From: Nonomuraea sp. SBT364
GTDB lineage: Bacteria; Actinomycetota; Actinomycetes; Streptosporangiales; Streptosporangiaceae
Direction: 5' to 3'
DNA: 38,244 nucleotides
Assembly: GCF_001083785.1 (NCBI RefSeq)
Contig: NZ_LAVL01000077.1
Coordinates: 1-38,244, forward strand
This document shows positions 1 through 6,852 of this stretch, in pieces. Numbering within the stretch: the first letter of the stretch is position 1; each line of letters begins with the position of its first letter. The position numbers and the translations under genes were made by a program. Under the pieces are notes generated by a model that was not told the DNA's origin, did no database searches, and worked only from the letters and a program-made list of their open reading frames with translations.

Positions 1-1
1 C

Positions 2-445
2 GCCAAGCCCACCCCCACGACCGGCCCGGCCACCACTCCCCCGGCCGGCGCGGTGGGCACGGCCGAGGAGAACGAGGTCGTGCGCCTGACCAACGCCGAG
101 CGCGCCAAGGGCGGCTGCGCCCCGCTCAAGCACGACCCGCAGCTGCGCAAGGCCGCCTTCGGCCACTCCTCGGACATGGCCACCCGCGGCTACTTCAGCC
201 ACACCTCGCAGGACGGCCGCTCCTTCATGGACCGCATCCGCGCGGCCGGATTCACCGGCGGCACCGGCTGGGCCGAGAACATCGCGATGGGCCAGCGCAC
301 CCCCGCCTCGGTCGTCAGCGGCTGGATGAACAGCTCCGGCCACCGGGCCAACATCATGAACTGCAAGTACACGCTCATCGGGGTCGGCGCCGCCAAGAAC
401 GCCAAGGGCCAGATCTACTGGACCCAGAACTTCGCCGCCCGCTGA
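2..445 (+). CDS. CAP (SCP/PR-1, YkwD-like) domain secreted protein, 3' part
   Basis: The left edge cuts this gene; the visible frame opens at base 2 with a Pro/Thr/Ala-rich linker and then a complete CAP domain of about 130 residues. The CAP cavity residues are visible: His in FGHSSDMA, Glu in WAENIAMG and His in SSGHRANIM. The last part, GVGAAKNAKGQIYWTQNFA, is the usual end of bacterial YkwD-type CAP domains. Such proteins are normally exported in actinomycetes, with a signal peptide followed by a low-complexity linker; the signal peptide would lie outside the window. Two Cys residues (GGCAPL and MNCKY) could form a disulfide. The biochemical role of bacterial CAP proteins is not settled. 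A GTG at 53 is an internal valine in the linker rather than a likely start. It converges on the CPBP gene, with a shared terminator between them. Confidence 0.9.
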   Translation, partial: AKPTPTTGPATTPPAGAVGTAEENEVVRLTNAERAKGGCAPLKHDPQLRKAAFGHSSDMATRGYFSHTSQDGRSFMDRIRAAGFTGGTGWAENIAMGQRTPASVVSGWMNSSGHRANIMNCKYTLIGVGAAKNAKGQIYWTQNFAAR

Positions 446-456
446 CCCACCCGGCT

Positions 457-492
457 CCCGTACGGTGCCCGCGCGCCAGGGCACCGTACGGG
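457..492. terminator. Bidirectional terminator between convergent genes
   Basis: A perfect 14-bp inverted repeat (CCCGTACGGTGCCC at 457-470 and its complement at 479-492) with an 8-nt loop lies between the stop of the CAP gene and the stop of the CPBP gene. There is no T-tract, as is usual for actinomycete hairpin terminators. Its position allows it to end transcription from both sides. Confidence 0.8.
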
Positions 493-493
493 C

Positions 494-1267
494 TCACTCC
501 TGGAACGGCCGCGGCCCCGCCGCGTTCTCCATCACCACCACGCGCGGCGCCACCCCCGTGATCGCCACGTGCAGGCCGAGCATGACGAAGTTGTAGGCGA
601 CGTGCACGGCGATGGCCGCGAGCAGCCCGTGCTCGAACATCACCAGGAACAGGAACATGCCCATGTACCAGGACCAGATCCACCCGATCAGCCCCTGGTA
701 GAGGTGACCGTTGCGGAAGCGGCCGTTGCTGGTGAGCACGGCGGCGGCCACCGCCCAGGCGCCGAGGGTCAGCTGCTCGTGCAGCATCCCGAAGGTGGCG
801 AAGTCGGCGACCGGCACGAGCACCTCGGTGAACAGCCACCGCACCGGGTGCAGATCGGCGAAGCCCAGCAGGACGAAGTCGGCGAACGTGGCTCCGGCGA
901 TGGCCGCGTAGAACAGCAGCCAGCGGAACGCGATCTCCTCCAGCGCGCTCTGGAACAGCATCCTGGCCGGCCCCAGCCGCATCACCTGCGCGCCCTCGAC
1001 GCCGTACCAGGCGATCTGACGCTGGGCAAACCGTTGCCGGGGCGCCCGGATGAGCGTGAGCAGCAGCCCGGCCGCCAGGACCGGCCAGATCAGCGCCACC
1101 GAGGCGGTGAACGCCGTCCAGATCGGCTGGTCGAAGGTCCAGAACGTGCCGAGCTCGAACGGGATGACGTCCGGTGCGAGCCATTCGAGCGCCAGCACCA
1201 GGAGGGCGGAGAATCCCAAGCCGAAGGGGAGGATGCAGCAGGACAGGGCGAAGCCTAACAATGGCAT
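494..1267 (-). CDS. CPBP-family intramembrane glutamic protease (CAAX protease/bacteriocin-processing like)
   Basis: A 257-residue, very hydrophobic protein with about six to eight membrane segments. The three conserved CPBP motifs are present: EEIAFR (about residues 110-115, the EExxxR catalytic motif), FGMLH (159-163, FxxxH) and HVAYN (222-226, HxxxN). This is the signature of the ABI/CPBP family related to Rce1, which cleaves or handles peptides within the membrane. The substrate cannot be read from the sequence. The ATG start is preceded by a GAAGGG-like ribosome binding site about 10 bases upstream. The gene is on the same strand as the methyltransferase upstream of it, with about 100 bases between, so it may be co-transcribed or independent. 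Actinomycete genomes carry many CPBP paralogues, and a link to bacteriocin immunity is not supported by the neighbours. Confidence 0.88.
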   Translation of the reverse strand: MPLLGFALSCCILPFGLGFSALLVLALEWLAPDVIPFELGTFWTFDQPIWTAFTASVALIWPVLAAGLLLTLIRAPRQRFAQRQIAWYGVEGAQVMRLGPARMLFQSALEEIAFRWLLFYAAIAGATFADFVLLGFADLHPVRWLFTEVLVPVADFATFGMLHEQLTLGAWAVAAAVLTSNGRFRNGHLYQGLIGWIWSWYMGMFLFLVMFEHGLLAAIAVHVAYNFVMLGLHVAITGVAPRVVVMENAAGPRPFQE

Positions 1268-1370
1268 GCCGGAGGCCCTTCTGAAGGTTCAGCCTCTTCC
1301 CATCATGCCGACAGAAATCCGCCGTTGTCAGGACGCGACCGGGCGGCGGAACAGACCCCTGGCGCGGAGG

Positions 1371-2192
1371 TCAGGCGGGCACCCGCCCGACGGCGGCGTC
1401 GATGCGCAGCTTCGGCATGCCGTCCATGAGCGGGATGTCGCCCTCGTCCGCGGCGGTGAGGCGCCAGTCCTGGACGGGCACGAGCCCGGGGCCGATCAGG
1501 TCGAAGCCGTCGAGCAGCGCCAGCACCTCGTCGTGCGAGCGGAACGTCGGGTGCGCCGGGGTGTTGGCGGTGGCCCGGTAGAGCTCGCCGAGCGCCTCGG
1601 GGTCGCTCTCGGACATCGCGTGCGAGAGCACGAGGTGGCTGCCGGGGGCCATGCGCTTGCGGAAGGCGCCGATGATCCCGGTCGGGTCCTCCTCGTGCTT
1701 GATGAAGTGGAAGATGCCGACGAGCAGCACCCCGACCGGCTGGTCGAAGTCGATCAGCCCGGTGACGTGCGGGTCGGACAGGATGTCGGCGGGCCGGCGC
1801 AGGTCGGCCTGGATGCTCTCCACGCCGGGCGAGTCGGCCAGCAGCACCTCGGCGTGCAGCCGCACCACCGGGTCGTAGTCGACGTAGATCACCCGGCAGG
1901 CCGGGTGCACCTCGCGGGCGACCTCGTGCACGCTGGGCGAGGTGGGGATGCCGGCGCCGACGTCGATGAACTGCCGCACGCCCTGCTCGGCCAGATGCCG
2001 TACGGCCCGCACCAGGAAGATCCGGTTGGCCCTGGCGACCAGCCGCGAGTCGGGCGCGACGGCCAGCAGCCGTTCGGCGACCGCCCGGTCGACCGCGATG
2101 TGATCCTTGCCGCCGAGCAGATAGTCGTAGACCCGGGCGGAACTCGGGACGCCGGGGTCGACGCCGGGCGGCACCCGCTCAAGCTCGGTCAC
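1371..2192 (-). CDS. SAM-dependent methyltransferase (actinobacterial PF04672 type)
   Basis: A 273-residue protein opening with PPGVDPGVPSSARVYDYLLGGKDH, here split as VYDYLLGGKDH near residues 21-31, which is diagnostic for the large actinobacterial S-adenosyl methyltransferase family PF04672 (formerly DUF574). A Rossmann glycine motif FIDVGAG sits near residues 75-81 and an acidic second strand (YVDYDP) near 103-108. Family members occur in dozens of copies per genome in streptomycetes and relatives; their substrates are largely unknown. The start is GTG, preceded by AAGGAG at a normal distance, and a short palindrome lies just upstream. Length matches the family. No neighbouring gene identifies its substrate. 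Confidence 0.9.
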   Translation of the reverse strand: MTELERVPPGVDPGVPSSARVYDYLLGGKDHIAVDRAVAERLLAVAPDSRLVARANRIFLVRAVRHLAEQGVRQFIDVGAGIPTSPSVHEVAREVHPACRVIYVDYDPVVRLHAEVLLADSPGVESIQADLRRPADILSDPHVTGLIDFDQPVGVLLVGIFHFIKHEEDPTGIIGAFRKRMAPGSHLVLSHAMSESDPEALGELYRATANTPAHPTFRSHDEVLALLDGFDLIGPGLVPVQDWRLTAADEGDIPLMDGMPKLRIDAAVGRVPA

Positions 2193-2210
2193 GGAAGGAT
2201 CTCCTTCGCC

Positions 2211-2223
2211 TCAAGCAGCTTGA
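2211..2223. promoter_or_regulatory. Palindrome upstream of methyltransferase gene
   Basis: TCAAGCAGCTTGA is a perfect 6-bp inverted repeat around one base, 19-31 bases before the methyltransferase start. Just upstream on the minus strand is a TAGCAT hexamer that could serve as a -10 element, which would put the palindrome at the start of the transcript. It may be an operator; no regulator can be assigned. Confidence 0.3.
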
Positions 2224-2263
2224 TCGACATGCTACTCGGTAAGGCGGGGAGGATGTGGGCATA

Positions 2264-3427
2264 TCAGGCGGACAACGGGTTGACCCGCCGATGGTGCAAC
2301 CCGACCACCGGCACCTCGTGCAGGCTGCCCGAATACAGGAACTGCGTCATACCGACCAGCAGCCGCCGCACGTCCTCCTGCGGGCGCACCACCAGGCGCA
2401 GGAACTGGCTGGTCGTGCCCAGCTTGTTGCCGCATTCGCGCACGTACACGCCGTGCTCGGCGAGCAGGTGGTCGCGCAGCGGCACCCCGTCGAACCCGGG
2501 CGGGAGCTTGACCAGCAGGAAGTTGCCCTGCGAGGCGAACACCGACAGCTCCGGCATGCAGCTGAGCTGCTGGAACATCGCCCGCCTGTCGTGGGCGAGG
2601 CGCCGCAGGCTCTCCTGGTACTCGGGCAGGCACTGCCTCATCATGAAGACGACGACCTCGGCGAAGGAGTTGAGGTTCCAGCGGGGCAGCGCGTCGCGCA
2701 CCTTGCCGGCCAGCGCCGGGTTGGCCACCAGATAGCCGAAGCGGACGCCGTGCAGCCCGAAGTTCTTGCCGAGGCTGCGCAGCACGATGACGTTGGGCCG
2801 GACGGCGGCCTCGGCGGCCACCCCGGGATACGGCTCGGCGTCCACGAAGTCGCCGAACGACTCGTCGACGATCACCAGGTCGAGGTCGATGAGCCGGTCG
2901 AGCAGGTCGAGCACCTCGTGCTTGGGCAGGTAGCCGCCGTCGGGGTTGTTCGGGTTGCAGATGACCGCGACGCGCGAGCCCCGGGCGCGCACGAACGACA
3001 CGTAGTCCCGTACGCCGAGGGCGAAGTTGCGGCTCTCCAGCAGCGGATACATGTCCACCCGCTTGCCGGTCTCCAGCGGCTGGTCGGTCCAGCGGCCGAA
3101 GGTGGGGATCGGCACCGCGAGGCTGTCGCGCACGAGCAGGTGGTCGATCCAGGTGATCAGCTCGGTGGACCCGTTGCCCATGGCCACCGTCTTGGGGTGC
3201 AGGCCGAGCGTGGCGCAGAGCTCGGCGGTGATCGTGCCGGCGTCGCTCGGGTAGAACTTGAGTATCGTCTCCAGGTTCCTGCCCAGGTGCTCGAAGATCT
3301 CCGGCGTGGGGAAGTACGGGTTGCACGGGATGCAGAAGTCCACCGGGGGCCGCTGCCCGCCCCAGTCGCGCAGCAGCGAGAAGTACGAAGGGCTGTGCGC
3401 CTGTGCGCGCAGAAGGCTGAGCTCCAC
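2264..3427 (-). CDS. Class I/II PLP-dependent aminotransferase, histidinol-phosphate aminotransferase-like
   Basis: A 387-residue fold-type I PLP enzyme. Visible landmarks: GNGSTEL (about 84-90) for cofactor phosphate binding, CNPNNPDGG (157-165), the DES acid (188-190) and the Schiff-base lysine in SLGKNFGLHGVRFGY (Lys about 221). These match the HisC/CobD-like branch of class I/II aminotransferases. It stands far from the his genes at 36-37 kb and is adjacent to a LacI regulator and a methyltransferase, so it is probably not the main HisC; a specialised amino acid or amino-phosphate transferase is more likely. The GTG start follows a GGAGG ribosome binding site. The LacI gene lies 57 bases upstream on the same strand, so they may be co-transcribed. 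Confidence 0.85.
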   Translation of the reverse strand: MELSLLRAQAHSPSYFSLLRDWGGQRPPVDFCIPCNPYFPTPEIFEHLGRNLETILKFYPSDAGTITAELCATLGLHPKTVAMGNGSTELITWIDHLLVRDSLAVPIPTFGRWTDQPLETGKRVDMYPLLESRNFALGVRDYVSFVRARGSRVAVICNPNNPDGGYLPKHEVLDLLDRLIDLDLVIVDESFGDFVDAEPYPGVAAEAAVRPNVIVLRSLGKNFGLHGVRFGYLVANPALAGKVRDALPRWNLNSFAEVVVFMMRQCLPEYQESLRRLAHDRRAMFQQLSCMPELSVFASQGNFLLVKLPPGFDGVPLRDHLLAEHGVYVRECGNKLGTTSQFLRLVVRPQEDVRRLLVGMTQFLYSGSLHEVPVVGLHHRRVNPLSA

Positions 3428-3484
3428 GACACCTCCACGAGGCCTGACCGATGTGTGTAGGTACGCGTGGATGCGTGGAGCGGT

Positions 3485-4495
3485 TCAGCGGGGCGGCGCG
3501 GTCGACTCCCTGGACACCAGCCGCACGGCGATCCTGGTGTCGCGGCCGGTGAGGCCGGGCCGCTGGATGCGCTGCACGAGATGCCAGACGGCCTGCGCGC
3601 CCAGCAGCTCCTTGTCACTGGCGATCGTGGTGAGCGGCGGCGAGGCGTGCGCGGCCATCGCGATGTCGTCGTAGCCGATCACGCTGACGTCGCCGGGCAC
3701 GCGCAGGCCGCGCTCGCGCAGCGCGGCGAGCGCGCCGAACGCCGATTCGTCGTTGACGCAGAAGACGGCGGTCGGCGGCACGGGCAGCCCGAGCAGTGCC
3801 GCCATCTGCTCGTGGCCGGTCTCGGAGGTGAAGTCGCCGCGCCGCACGTAGCCGGCGGGCGCGCGCAGCCCCCGCTCGGCCAGCGCCCGCCGGTAGCCGG
3901 CCAGCCTGCGGGCGGCGGGCAGCGCCCGCTCGTCGGCGGCGATGACGGCGGGCGGCGGGTCGGTGTGGCCGAGCTCCAGCAGGTGGCGGGTGGCCAGGTA
4001 GCCGCCGGTCTCGTCGTCGTGGCCGACGTGGTCGACGGGCAGGTCCTCGGCGGCGTGCTCCAGCAGCACGCAGGTGACGCCCGCGTCGAGGATGCGGCGC
4101 AACTGGTCGCGCGGCGCGGAGCTCAGCACGAGCAGGCCGCCGACCTGCTCGCGCGCCACGCACAGCGGCAGCCGGTCGCCGCGCGGCTGCACCACCTCGT
4201 AGGTCATCGACAACCCCAGCTCGGCGCACGCCTGCTGGGCGCCGAACAGGACCGGGGCGTAGTACGGGTTCGCCGGCGAGAACAGGTCGCTCACCCAGGA
4301 GACGAACCCGATCATCCCGCCCGGCGCGGCGGCGGCCCTGCGGGTGCGGGGCCGGTAGCCGAGCTCCTCGGCCGCCTGCCGCACGGCCGCCCCGGTGCCC
4401 GGGGACACCCAGGACTTGCCGGCGAACACCGCCGACGCCGTGCCGATCGCGACGCCCGCCCGCTCGGCGACCTCCTTGAGCGTGACCCGGCCCAT
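3485..4495 (-). CDS. LacI-family transcriptional regulator
   Basis: A 336-residue repressor with the LacI N-terminal helix-turn-helix and hinge (VTLKEVAERAGVAIGTAS, residues 4-21, and the following SPGTGAAVRQAAEELGYRP region) and a periplasmic-binding-protein-like ligand domain. The dimer/ligand domain ends with FCVNDESAFGALAALRERG and VSVIGYDDI, normal for the family. The ATG start follows an AGGGGGA ribosome binding site. It is transcribed divergently from the OmpA-domain lipoprotein and is upstream of the aminotransferase on its own strand. Sugar or another small effector cannot be inferred because no transporter or glycosidase adjoins it. The family motif of an alanine-rich linker just after the HTH is replaced by RTRRAAAAPGG. 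Confidence 0.93.
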   Translation of the reverse strand: MGRVTLKEVAERAGVAIGTASAVFAGKSWVSPGTGAAVRQAAEELGYRPRTRRAAAAPGGMIGFVSWVSDLFSPANPYYAPVLFGAQQACAELGLSMTYEVVQPRGDRLPLCVAREQVGGLLVLSSAPRDQLRRILDAGVTCVLLEHAAEDLPVDHVGHDDETGGYLATRHLLELGHTDPPPAVIAADERALPAARRLAGYRRALAERGLRAPAGYVRRGDFTSETGHEQMAALLGLPVPPTAVFCVNDESAFGALAALRERGLRVPGDVSVIGYDDIAMAAHASPPLTTIASDKELLGAQAVWHLVQRIQRPGLTGRDTRIAVRLVSRESTAPPR

Positions 4496-4510
4496 CGGCT
4501 CCCCCTGGCA

Positions 4511-4543
4511 CTGAAATCTTCAGCCGAGCTTACTGAACTTTCA
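4511..4543. promoter_or_regulatory. Candidate operators between LacI gene and OmpA-domain gene
   Basis: The 78-bp divergent region holds two small TGAA/TTCA palindromes: CTGAAATCTTCAG (4511-4523) and TGAACTTTCA (4534-4543), 23 bases apart. They are AT-rich against the background and sit where a LacI regulator could control itself and the divergent gene. They lack the central CG of classical LacI operators, so the call is weak. Confidence 0.3.
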
Positions 4544-4573
4544 ACACGACAGGGAACGGACGAATGCGACATC

Positions 4574-6148
4574 ATGCCTTCGGTGAAGCTTCGAACGCCT
4601 GTGACCGTCGCCGTCCTGCTGGCCACCTCGGCCTGCGGGCTGACGGGCCGGGCAGTACCACCCCCATCGGAAAGCCCGTCCGCGAGCCCGTCCGCGAGCC
4701 CGTCCGGCGCGCCGCCGGCGACGTCCCCCGCGCCGGCCACCCCGCCGGCGCGGGCCGCGCTGGCCGAGTCACGCAGCACGCTCACGCCGGACCTGAAGAT
4801 GGAGGTCACCGGCCTGAACCGGATGGGCGGCGAGCACCTGGCCGTTCAGATGCGGCTCACCAACACCGGCACCGGCACCGGCATCCCGTGGACCGGTCAG
4901 CTCGGCGACGAGACCCGGCCGCTGGGCGAGATCCGCTGGGCCTCGGGGATCGGCGTGCTCGACGCGGCGGCGCGCTCCTGGATCCTGCCCTACCAGCCGG
5001 CCGGCTCCCCGTGCCTGTGCAGCGACCAGCGACGCGACGATCTGCCGTACTCCCTCGACCCCGGGCAGTCGGTCGACCTGTACGCGATCCTGCCCGCGCC
5101 GGCCGGCTCCCCCGCCACCGCCACGGTGGTCACCCCGGCGGGCCCGCCCATGCCGGACGTGCCGATCAGCGACGAGCCTCCCGTCACCCCGCCCGGCGTC
5201 ACCCTTCCCGACCCCGCCGACGGGCAGGTCACCACCCTGATCCGCCGGATCGTGACGCCGTCGGAGTCGCCGGACCGCTCGGAGGAGACCGCCGACGACG
5301 GCACCGACCTGCGCGTCAGCCTCTCCTCCGACGTGCTGTTCGCGCTGAACCGGGCCACGCTCACCGCCAGGGCCAAGGCGGTGCTGGCGCGCACCGCCGG
5401 GCTCGTCGACGCCTCCCCCGGCGGCATCGTCACGGTCGAGGGGCACGCCGACTCCTCCGGCACCCACGCCGTCAACGACCCGCTGTCGGTGCGCCGCGCC
5501 CAGGCGGTCCGCGCGGCGCTGTCCGCGCTGGTCACCCGGGACGGCGTCGGTTTCACGGCCCGGGGGTACGGATCGCGGCGGCCGCTGTACGACAACGGCA
5601 CCGACGAGGGCAGGAGGCGCAACCGGCGGGTCACGGTGACGTTCGCCAAGCCGGAGCCCGCACCGGCGGCGAGCCCGTCCGCCGAGGCCGCCGCGACGCC
5701 GGCGGACACCGGCCTGACGGGCTCCACCAAGGCCGACGGCCAGCCGATCGGCCTGGAGGTGACGGGCCTGCGGCGGCTGTCCGGCGGGCTCGGCCTGCTC
5801 ACCTACCGGGTGACGAATCAGGGCGACGCCGAGGCCTGGTACAACGAGCTGCATCACGCCAAGGACTGGATGTCGTTCAAGTACCAGTCGGCCGCCAACG
5901 TCACGCTGACCGACGAGGCGGGGCGGCGGCGTTACCTGCCGGGCCGGCTCCAGGTGCCGGCCGGGAACGGCGGCGTCGACTCCTACTGCGCGTGCACCGG
6001 CGTGTCCGGGGTGCGCCTGGCCGGCGAGAAGTTCGCGCCGGGGCAGGAGCGGGAGTTCTGGGGGCTGTTCGAGCTGCCCGCGACGGCGCCGGAGGTCACC
6101 GTCAAGATCGCCGACTTCGGTGCGCTGCGCGTCCCCGTCGGCGGGTGA
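4574..6148 (+). CDS. OmpA-family domain lipoprotein with duplicated flanking beta domains
   Basis: About 524 residues. The N-terminus has a signal peptide (KLRTPVTVAVLLATSA) with a plausible but weak lipobox ending at Cys 21, then a Ser/Pro/Ala linker. A beta domain (about 75-190) precedes an OmpA/MotB-like peptidoglycan-binding domain (about 246-356) showing VEGHADSSGTHAVND, LSVRRAQAVRAAL, ARGYGSRRPLYDN and GRRRNRRV; the Asp after HAVN and the Arg in RNRRV are the usual diaminopimelate-binding positions. A second beta domain (about 386-524) resembles the first: EVTGLNRMGG versus EVTGLRRLSG, RLTNTG versus RVTNQG, and CLCS versus CACT. OmpA domains in monoderm actinomycetes are thought to anchor proteins to peptidoglycan. 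An alternative GTG start at 4583 gives the same signal peptide. Divergent from the LacI gene. Confidence 0.85.
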   Translation: MPSVKLRTPVTVAVLLATSACGLTGRAVPPPSESPSASPSASPSGAPPATSPAPATPPARAALAESRSTLTPDLKMEVTGLNRMGGEHLAVQMRLTNTGTGTGIPWTGQLGDETRPLGEIRWASGIGVLDAAARSWILPYQPAGSPCLCSDQRRDDLPYSLDPGQSVDLYAILPAPAGSPATATVVTPAGPPMPDVPISDEPPVTPPGVTLPDPADGQVTTLIRRIVTPSESPDRSEETADDGTDLRVSLSSDVLFALNRATLTARAKAVLARTAGLVDASPGGIVTVEGHADSSGTHAVNDPLSVRRAQAVRAALSALVTRDGVGFTARGYGSRRPLYDNGTDEGRRRNRRVTVTFAKPEPAPAASPSAEAAATPADTGLTGSTKADGQPIGLEVTGLRRLSGGLGLLTYRVTNQGDAEAWYNELHHAKDWMSFKYQSAANVTLTDEAGRRRYLPGRLQVPAGNGGVDSYCACTGVSGVRLAGEKFAPGQEREFWGLFELPATAPEVTVKIADFGALRVPVGG

Positions 6149-6170
6149 CGGCTCTCCCGGGCAAGAGCGG

Positions 6171-6204
6171 CGCCCGGCCCCTCACCCACGTGAGGGACCG
6201 GGCG
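6171..6204. terminator. Bidirectional terminator
   Basis: A 15-bp stem with a single C-A mismatch (6171-6185 and 6190-6204) and a CCAC loop lies between the convergent stops of the OmpA-domain gene and the small secreted protein gene. No T-tract follows. Confidence 0.75.
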
Positions 6205-6217
6205 TCCTCGCGATCGG

Positions 6218-6700
6218 CTACCGGCGGTGGTGACGGCCGTAGACCTTGACCCAGTCGGTGTCGTCCGACGCCTCCAGGTGGCGCGAGCCCTCGAAGACCG
6301 CGCGCCAGGTGCCCGAGGAGCGGGCCTCGACCCTGGTGTGGAAGTAGCCGTCGCGGCCGGTCTTCAGCGTGTCGACGTACTCCCACCGGCCGCTGTAGGA
6401 CGGCTTGAAGAGGATGACGATCCGCTTCCAGCCGAGGCGGTGCCAGCTGCCTTCCTTGCAGCGGTTGTCGTGCAGGACCGCGACGAAGCCGTTGATGTAG
6501 TCCTCGTCGCACTGCACGGACAGCTTGCCCTCGATCGTCAGCGGCTTGCCGCGCCAGGCAGGCTCCGGATTGACGTCCAGGTCGAGGCGGGTTTGGCCAC
6601 TGTCGTAGCCGGGGTCGGCCATAGCGGGTGCGGCCGCGCCCGCGAGCACCGAGGCGCCCACGGCGGCCGCCGCCACTCCGGCGGCGAGACGTCGCATCAT
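6218..6700 (-). CDS. Small secreted protein, beta-sandwich, unknown function
   Basis: About 160 residues with a clear Sec signal peptide: MMRR, a hydrophobic Ala-rich core and cleavage after APAMA, leaving a mature protein beginning DPGYDSG. The start at 6700 was chosen because GGAAGG lies at the right spacing and the signal peptide begins there; an upstream in-frame extension would bury it. The C-terminal half (RIVILFKPSYSGRWEYVDTL, then DGYFHTRVEARSSGTWRAVFEG) resembles the C-terminus of the next gene downstream in coordinates (RVEILWRESPSAEW, then GSFTHTVRDRAGGYWRVRYEG). Such domains look like Ig-like repeats common in secreted Streptosporangiaceae proteins. Two Cys residues (VQCDED, DNRCKEG) may pair. 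I do not recognise a function. Confidence 0.8.
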   Translation of the reverse strand: MMRRLAAGVAAAAVGASVLAGAAAPAMADPGYDSGQTRLDLDVNPEPAWRGKPLTIEGKLSVQCDEDYINGFVAVLHDNRCKEGSWHRLGWKRIVILFKPSYSGRWEYVDTLKTGRDGYFHTRVEARSSGTWRAVFEGSRHLEASDDTDWVKVYGRHHRR

Positions 6701-6780
6701 GAAACTGACTTCCTTCCCCGTATCGGACGCGCACCGGACGGCACACGTCACCGTCCAATGACGCGTAAGGGTAAGGAAAG

Positions 6781-6810
6781 GTTGTGAAGTAGCTGTCACA
6801 ATTTCACAAC
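6781..6810. promoter_or_regulatory. AT-rich upstream region with TTGTGA/TCACAA half-sites
   Basis: The intergenic stretch 6701-6852 is unusually AT-rich. It contains GTTGTGA at 6781-6787, TCACAA at 6796-6801 and TCACAAC at 6804-6810, making a TTGTGA-N8-TCACAA palindrome nested in a GTTGTGA-N16-TCACAAC palindrome. Half-sites look like Crp/GlxR sites but the 8-base spacing differs from the usual six. It lies upstream of the small secreted protein gene. Confidence 0.3.
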
Positions 6811-6852
6811 GACAATTCCGGAGATGCCCTTTATGTAGTTATATTTGCGCTT

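Noticed and set aside
2264..3427. HisC in the histidine pathway
   Set aside because: It is 33 kb from hisG/hisE and lies with a LacI regulator; a general aminotransferase call is safer.
6781..6810. A standard Crp/GlxR site
   Set aside because: The half-site spacing is eight or sixteen bases rather than six.
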